Part shown: positions 47,839 to 64,000 of the stretch, piece after piece
Layout: each line of letters begins with the position of its first letter
Numbering within the stretch: position 1 is the first letter of the stretch
Source: Rhinopomastus cyanomelas
Taxonomy: Eukaryota > Chordata > Aves > Bucerotiformes > Rhinopomastidae
Length of the DNA stretch: 64,000 nucleotides
Reading direction: 5' to 3'
NCBI GenBank assembly: GCA_013400115.1
Contig: VXBP01005059.1
Span: 191 to 64,190, forward strand
Notes under the pieces: generated by a model
Told to the model about the DNA's origin: nothing
What the model saw: the letters and a program-made list of their open reading frames with translations, nothing else
The model's database searches: none
Translations under genes and position numbers: made by a program

Positions 47839-49470
47839 AATCCCACGTGTGTCTGCCGTAGTCGTTTAGCTCTTACCTTCTGAGAGAGAGGTTGTAGAAA
47901 CAACCAAATGTGCTCCTCAGGATGGTGTTTCTGAACGTGCTGGCTCAAATGGATGGTTACCACAGGTCCCAGCCATGGCTGAGCGGCGCTTGGCCTTGCT
48001 GAACGTGACAAATTGGTTCTTTTGAATACGGAGTGACTTTCTACAGCACCAGGACTAATGGTCAGGCACATTAATAAGTTGGGAGGAGACACGTATGCAT
48101 ATCCGTTACTGTTTTATAGCTAAATCACAGGCAGCAGCAACCTCCAGGCCTGTTTTCTCCTGAACTCACCACGCACAGCTGTGGTACTGCAAACAAAGAG
48201 CTGCTGAAGGCATTTGGGGACAGGTGCTGAGGAGACACCACCAAGCTGTAGCTTGTTCAGCATGCTCAGCCCCTTCCACCTCCTGGGCTCAGGGCACTGG
48301 GACAGCAAATCAAAGGACCACCCGTAGAGTAGATGAAGCCAGGTCCTGCTTCAGAAGGGCAGTTCACAGGTTTGTACAGGTCAACCTTCAAGGCACTGCC
48401 TTTCCTTCTCCTTGCTCCCCAGGCAACGTAGCCACAGCATCACTAAAACACCTCAACCTGTTCCAAACACCCCAGACTTGGCTTGCCCTGAGCCACATCC
48501 TCCCCCATCGCATGGGAGCAGGACGAAGGAGTGGTTTGTTCAAGGGAACAGCACCACTTCACCTCTTGTCTGGCTTCTGCTGTTGACTCCTCACCAGCAC
48601 ACAGGGCTCAGAGCCCACCCTGCATCTCTGGTGCCTGGTAAAGTCCATCCTCAGACAGAATTAGAAAAGCTTTCAGCACAGACCACTTGCTTTGTCCTCT
48701 GACAACCCATGCAGCCCCTCAACTGGACTCTTCTTTCCAATTTAAAGTTCAGATCACAGTTGCTATCCTGACAAACTCCCACTTCAGTCCAGCCCTACTT
48801 TAACATCAGAAAAAACATCTACTGCTCTGCTGGGGTCACTGCGGTCATGCCCAAGATGTCAGCCCAAAACTACCCAGCCGTTCTGGAGAACAGTTGTCCT
48901 GGTTCAAGACGAATGGAACTAGTTCACCTTTGGCTTTCCTCTGTCCTGGGAGTGCGTCCTGGGTGGCAGAACAGACATGCCAGCCAGCCAACGGCCTGCT
49001 CCTCCCATAATCTCTGCCCATATCCCCCTGGCTCTGGAGACTTGGCCAACCCTAGCGGTTCCTTTAAAACCCCAGGAGTCACCATTTGTCCTAGTACCCA
49101 CAACAGTGGGTTCTCAAAATGTAGCTCCTCCTACTGCTGTTGTTATTACAGTTACTTTTCATACAACTGGATAAATTTCCAATTCCCAACCTCAACAAAG
49201 CCCTGACGAGTTTCTTTGTCCTTCTATCAGCAGATCCTAAAAAATAAAATAGGGAAACTCAGCAATTTCTTTGGCTAAAGATCAGCTCGCCACACTCACG
49301 GCAGTCAGACAGGGCGTCAGCAGTTCAAGTACCAATGTGCAGCACAGCCCACAACTTGGAATGCCAACGTCCAACACGATCAGAAGCAGCAGCTGAACTA
49401 CCTTCTAGTTAGGATGGTGGGAAAAACAAAGATGCCAAGGCCCAAACTCAAGACAACATCCATGCACCTC
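47839..49470. other. Repeat-poor DNA, candidate unknown gene sequence not resolved
   Basis: A Pro-rich frame at 48977-49174 plus (LALETWPTLAVPLKPQ, VVGS-type) looks protein-like, but I see no matching splice pair. Left unannotated as a gene. Confidence 0.35.
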
Positions 49471-49476
49471 TTTATT
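49471..49476 (-). promoter_or_regulatory. AATAAA polyadenylation signal candidate (minus strand)
   Basis: The plus strand reads tttatt. It follows the short candidate terminal exon at 49799-49855 on the same strand. Confidence 0.3.
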
Positions 49477-49798
49477 CACATATGGATGCGTGAGTAAAGC
49501 ATCTCTGCGGGCTTCTTAGTTTTCGTCTTCTCAATGAACCTTCTTTGTTCCTAAACGAACTAGACACGAAGCACTTTCTCCACAGCCAGTTTATTCCTTC
49601 TCCTTGGAGGCCCACGGTTTCCCTCGGGCGGCTCTCCTTCCCACAGCTTGTTAAAAACAGCGGTTGACTCCTCCTCAAGCCCCTTTATTCTAAAGTTTCC
49701 TTGGGACACAGTACTTTCAAAGCACACAGGCCTTGGTAAGGCTCCAGAGGTGGGAACCTCCAAATGTATCATCAAGGGAACACTGCTCACCACATTCA

Positions 49799-49855
49799 TT
49801 ACAGCTCTTCACACTGCAGAGTGAAGTCCAACTGGCTGAGTGTCATGTCCTCATC
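49799..49855 (-). CDS. Candidate terminal coding exon, unidentified minus-strand transcript
   Basis: A strong acceptor (catttttctcttag) is followed by 18 codons, DEDMTLSQLDFTLQCEEL, and TAA. About 320 bases further on is AATAAA (49471-49476). An excellent donor AAG|gtgagt lies upstream at 50387. However, the long open frame leading into that donor is phase 1 and would stop two codons into this exon. The pair may therefore be non-coding, or an alternative 3' end downstream of RTF1. Not recognised. Confidence 0.2.
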   Translation of the reverse strand, partial: DEDMTLSQLDFTLQCEEL

Positions 49856-51689
49856 CTAAGAGAAAAATGACTCAGGTTCATGGATTCACTTGGGAATGAA
49901 GGAGATTTACACCACAGGCCCACAGGAAAGTCAAGGTTTACTGAAATGACCAGATTCTGAACTCAGAAGGTTTTACTGAGATGAAGCAGATGCCAATGAA
50001 CTGCTCTTCCAAGAGGCTCCCTGTGACTTTAGAGATGAGGAACAACTCGTTTTTGGAGTGATGCAGAAGTCAACAGCCACTCTTACAATGGAGGGGCGTT
50101 ACTCTTAATGAATCCTTCTGCAGAGTTTGCATTTTAAATAGAATCACCCAGGCTGATAAAACTGAAGTGTCAGCTTCTGAGAAAACCAAACCACAACCAC
50201 CAAAACCTTCCAAACAGGAAGCCCTTAGCACCTCAGATCAAGGGATAAACAGTCGGCCTTATTAAACCAACAAACCAAGTTTATTTATAGAAGTCTGTAC
50301 AATTGTGATGAACTATGCTAGAACACCAACGAAACAAAGCAAACAAAGCTCTCCCTCTCCAAGGAGCGGGAGATAGAGTAACTCACCTTGACATGCACTT
50401 AAAGGAAAAAGATTACAGCTCTCATACACAGCTCTCTTAAGTATTCCAGAGAATTTGCTTGACGTGTTTCTCTCAGTAAGAGGTTTGCATGACAATTTAC
50501 CAAGTGCTGCCTCTCTTAAAAACAGTGTTTCAGCAGAATCCAGAGACTTGGAGAGGGCGAGTGGCAGTTTCACAGTTTCAGATAACTACCTCATATCCAC
50601 CATTTGGATCTGCAGCCTAATCTCGCTGCACCTCCTGTTTTGGTTGAGTTACCGACAACACCTATGCCTGAGTCTCATTAACGTTTTGGCTGTGGCACAG
50701 ACTACTCTTGTGCTGTGAAACGCAGAAGTTGCCTAAGCCCACTTGATATTAAAAATACTGAATCTGAGATAAAACTTTTACGACTTGTGACTGTGCTTCA
50801 GAATTCTGAGGCATTTGCAAGGAAAAAATCAGTTCCCGAGTTGCTTGATTTGGCAACGAGTTCTGCAAAGCGCTGAGGAACACACACTCTGACCATCTGC
50901 CATGGCAAAACACATGTAGAACTTGGGGGGTTTTTTATTACAAATCTGTAATCCCATGGAAGCTGCCGAAAAAACAATCAGATCCTATCAAATGCATATC
51001 TACAGAGTGAATCACAATGTCTCCTATGAAGCTGTCGTGGTAATTCCATAAATTCATTCTTAAAAAGTACATGGATGTGGGTGCCTACTGCAGCTCCAGC
51101 AGCTGCCAGAACAGGCCATCAAATAAAGCACTCTCTGATGACACATTTACAGAATAACCCACGTGTGTCCCACAACCGTGGGCTATTCGGTAAACAGGCG
51201 TCAAAGTATCTCCCATTGCTTACAGGGTAACAAGAGCTGCTTCATAGGTTGGTTTTGTTTATACAGAGTTCATGGTATCAATCTGCACACAATTACATGA
51301 TGTTTCGTTAAAGCTACTGTTAAAAAAAAGGAAGAGAAAGTTAAATAAGAACTAGATTAAAATTTCATTAAGAATCCAACAAGGAGGTATCAAACACAGG
51401 TTTAATGCAACCGGTGTGTGATTTCAGAAAAACAGTAATGCTCTGACGAGAAGAGCATCAGCATTTTCCCTCTTTGGGTCCCCCGGAAACATTCCTATCC
51501 AGTTCAGTGCTGAAGTGATTCTGTACGTACTGGCCTGAGTAGGAACACGCACGTGCACACACGCTTTCCTGAACAAGGGCCTCCAACCTTTCAGACTTCT
51601 AATTCTCTTTTAATTTAGTTCTTAACTCCATTTATTCAGTTGTAACGTCTTTGTTAAAGGTCACTTCTATTTACACTTGGATTCTTTTG

Positions 51690-51699
51690 TTTATTTATT
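51690..51699 (-). promoter_or_regulatory. RTF1: Overlapping AATAAA signals, candidate RTF1 polyadenylation site
   Basis: The plus strand reads tttatttatta, giving AATAAATAAA in the RTF1 sense direction ~1.2 kb after the stop. A further AATAAA lies near 51633. Confidence 0.35.
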
Positions 51700-51914
51700 A
51701 TCTTTTTACACCTGAGCGATAATTTAGCTGTCACCTTGTGTCCAGTCACTCATTCCACAGAGCCATTTGAGTCTTGTGCTGGAGTCACGCTCTCCTTGTA
51801 CCAGTTTGCATGTGAAAATCATCTGTCAGCCACCTCTCGCACAGCCACCACTGTCCTTATCCTTACCGTGTCCTTCCACGCAAAGTGATTTTCATTCTTT
51901 AATTGTTTGTTTAG

Positions 51915-52153
51915 AGAAGCCCTGTTTGAGCAGTTCACAAAGCAAGAAAATGAGGTGAGCTGGAGCCCAGTGAACACGCAATGGCTTGTCACGCATTACT
52001 GGAGGCCTGGAGAAGAAAAACCCAACCAACGAGCAAGCACGGTCATCCCAGAAAAAACCTACTCCACTCAGTTACAGCTAGAGACTCTGAAAGCGCTATC
52101 GGAGACAAGTCCAACATCAAGAGTTGTGCACCTCTCTCACCAGTTAAGCACAA
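51915..52153 (+). CDS. Candidate exon of an unidentified plus-strand gene converging on RTF1
   Basis: An acceptor (attgtttgtttag) opens a frame with no stops: EALFEQFTKQENE, later THYWRPGEEKPNQ and TYSTQLQLETLKALSETSP. It closes at a strong donor, ACAA|gtaaga. An internal GAG|gtgagc at 51955 could split it in two. Composition is protein-like and the region is free of repeats. I do not recognise the family. It lies antisense to the presumed RTF1 3'UTR, so conserved untranslated sequence is an alternative. Confidence 0.3.
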
Positions 52154-52248
52154 GTAAGAAAAGGCAAGGTGAAGTTAAACAGCTACATCAGCCAAGCCGT
52201 TTTAGTAAGAAGAATCACATTTAATGAGTTTCTTTCTTGCACTTTCAG

Positions 52249-52328
52249 ATGCTCAAGTACAGCTGGTAGAAATTCAAAACAGCCGTCAAGAACTGTGGCA
52301 GACGGATACAAAGAGTACTGCAGCTTAA
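52249..52328 (+). CDS. Candidate terminal exon of the same plus-strand gene
   Basis: Good acceptor (tttcttgcactttcag). Joined in phase to the donor at 52153, it reads NAQVQLVEIQNSRQELWQTD then TKSTAA and stops TAA at 52326-52328. A plus-strand AATAAA at 52635-52640 could end the transcript. A second frame of this exon stays open from just after a TAG (52267-52269) for ~65 codons (Lys-rich, then HFEPKPVFEDSLLQ), so the true frame is uncertain. Confidence 0.28.
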
Positions 52329-52634
52329 AAATGATAAAAAACACCTGAAAAAAAGTCACACAATCCTCCCAAAAAATTTACACTTTGAACCTAAGCCAGT
52401 TTTTGAAGATTCCCTTCTCCAAAGCTTGGATGAAGGAGGAAGAAGAAGAGGAAGAAAGTGCAGATGACCTTCCAGCCACAAAGGTCTTGCGCCAATGGTT
52501 ATTCCCCGTGCCTGCGGTGGTAGGTAAAGGGAGATCACCAAGTGCTGATTCTGCAACCACCACGAGATTCCTACGGAAATCCATACCTCAGGCTAATACT
52601 GAACACAGAGTGGACCAACGAGCTGCATCAACAA

Positions 52635-52640
52635 AATAAA
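52635..52640 (+). promoter_or_regulatory. AATAAA polyadenylation signal candidate (plus strand)
   Basis: About 300 bases after the candidate plus-strand stop. It lies inside the presumed RTF1 3'UTR on the opposite strand. Confidence 0.3.
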
Positions 52641-52899
52641 AACAAATTCAAACTAAAAGAAACGGGGAAACCCCAAATAGCACAGATCCACATTTGTGAG
52701 GGGGCAGGAGGAAAGGGCAAGAAGGAGGTCTATACAGTAAATAGTTGAATGGTATATGTTACAGATGACTGGCAGTTTTAAAGAGTCTCTTCCCAGCTCC
52801 AGTGCTGCTCCAACCCAGAAGGGAGAACTGAAAAGGGAGGAAGAAAAGGTAGACATTGTCATGGAGCATGCAGGATCAGAAGCAGCAGAGTGGGTGTGC

Positions 52900-63947
<11,048 letters not shown>

Positions 63948-64000
63948 CTGTTGTGAGAAAGGTGAGAAGGAATACAGAAACAAAGAGTTAGACAAGCACC

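Larger units (their letters stand above)
51630..52899 (-). other. RTF1: RTF1 3'UTR (probable extent)
   Basis: Sequence downstream of the TGA has no CR1 and no plausible RTF1 coding. Minus-strand AATAAA signals occur near 51690 (overlapping pair) and 51633, giving a 3'UTR of about 1.2 kb. Other AATAAA-type sites near 50280 and 49471 could serve longer forms. The exact cleavage site cannot be fixed from sequence alone. Confidence 0.5.

Noticed and set aside
48847..49206. Pro/Cys-rich plus-strand ORFs as a gene
   Set aside because: Two overlapping frames compete, there are no convincing splice sites, and start and end are arbitrary.

Overview
This window is vertebrate, and almost certainly avian, nuclear DNA. 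Two kinds of evidence support this. (1) On the minus strand at the right end lie eleven spliced exons encoding the last ~368 residues of RTF1 (Paf1/RNA polymerase II complex component), all phases consistent. (2) The window is packed with CR1 LINE copies, the dominant bird retroposon, mostly 5'-truncated and many ending in the diagnostic ATTCTGTG-type 3' repeat. By my hand-drawn boundaries CR1 covers about 20 kb, roughly a third of the window and far above the few percent of most birds. Such loads are known from woodpeckers and relatives (Piciformes), so I suggest that group as an inference only.

Layout. 1-1.3 kb: 5' half of a CR1 on the minus strand, with ORF1 (Cys-rich N-terminus and esterase-like domain), running off the left edge. 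3-9 kb: scattered CR1s, one landed in an 18-bp minisatellite, a possible solo LTR (5.6-6.4 kb) and an imperfect inverted repeat with ~280-bp arms (7.16-8.09 kb). 9.66-10.51 kb: the catalytic exon of an HNK-1-family carbohydrate sulfotransferase (minus strand). A CR1 fragment lies immediately upstream of it. 10.5-49 kb: CR1-dense intergenic or intronic DNA including nested, internally deleted and 5'-inverted copies, with a few weak exon-like ORFs. 49.4-52.9 kb: a repeat-poor stretch with RTF1's 3'UTR, a possible convergent plus-strand gene end and a possible minus-strand terminal exon. 52.9-63.95 kb: RTF1 exons from the Plus3 domain to the stop codon, with CR1s confined to introns. The 5' half of RTF1 lies beyond the right edge.

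RTF1 works with PAF1C in transcription elongation and H2B ubiquitylation. The sulfotransferase is a Golgi enzyme of glycan or glycosaminoglycan modification. Nothing suggests a functional link between them. I found no CRISPR, operon or defence-like system. The most notable points are a GC-AG intron in RTF1, the repeat architecture, and the possible tail-to-tail gene overlap near 52 kb.
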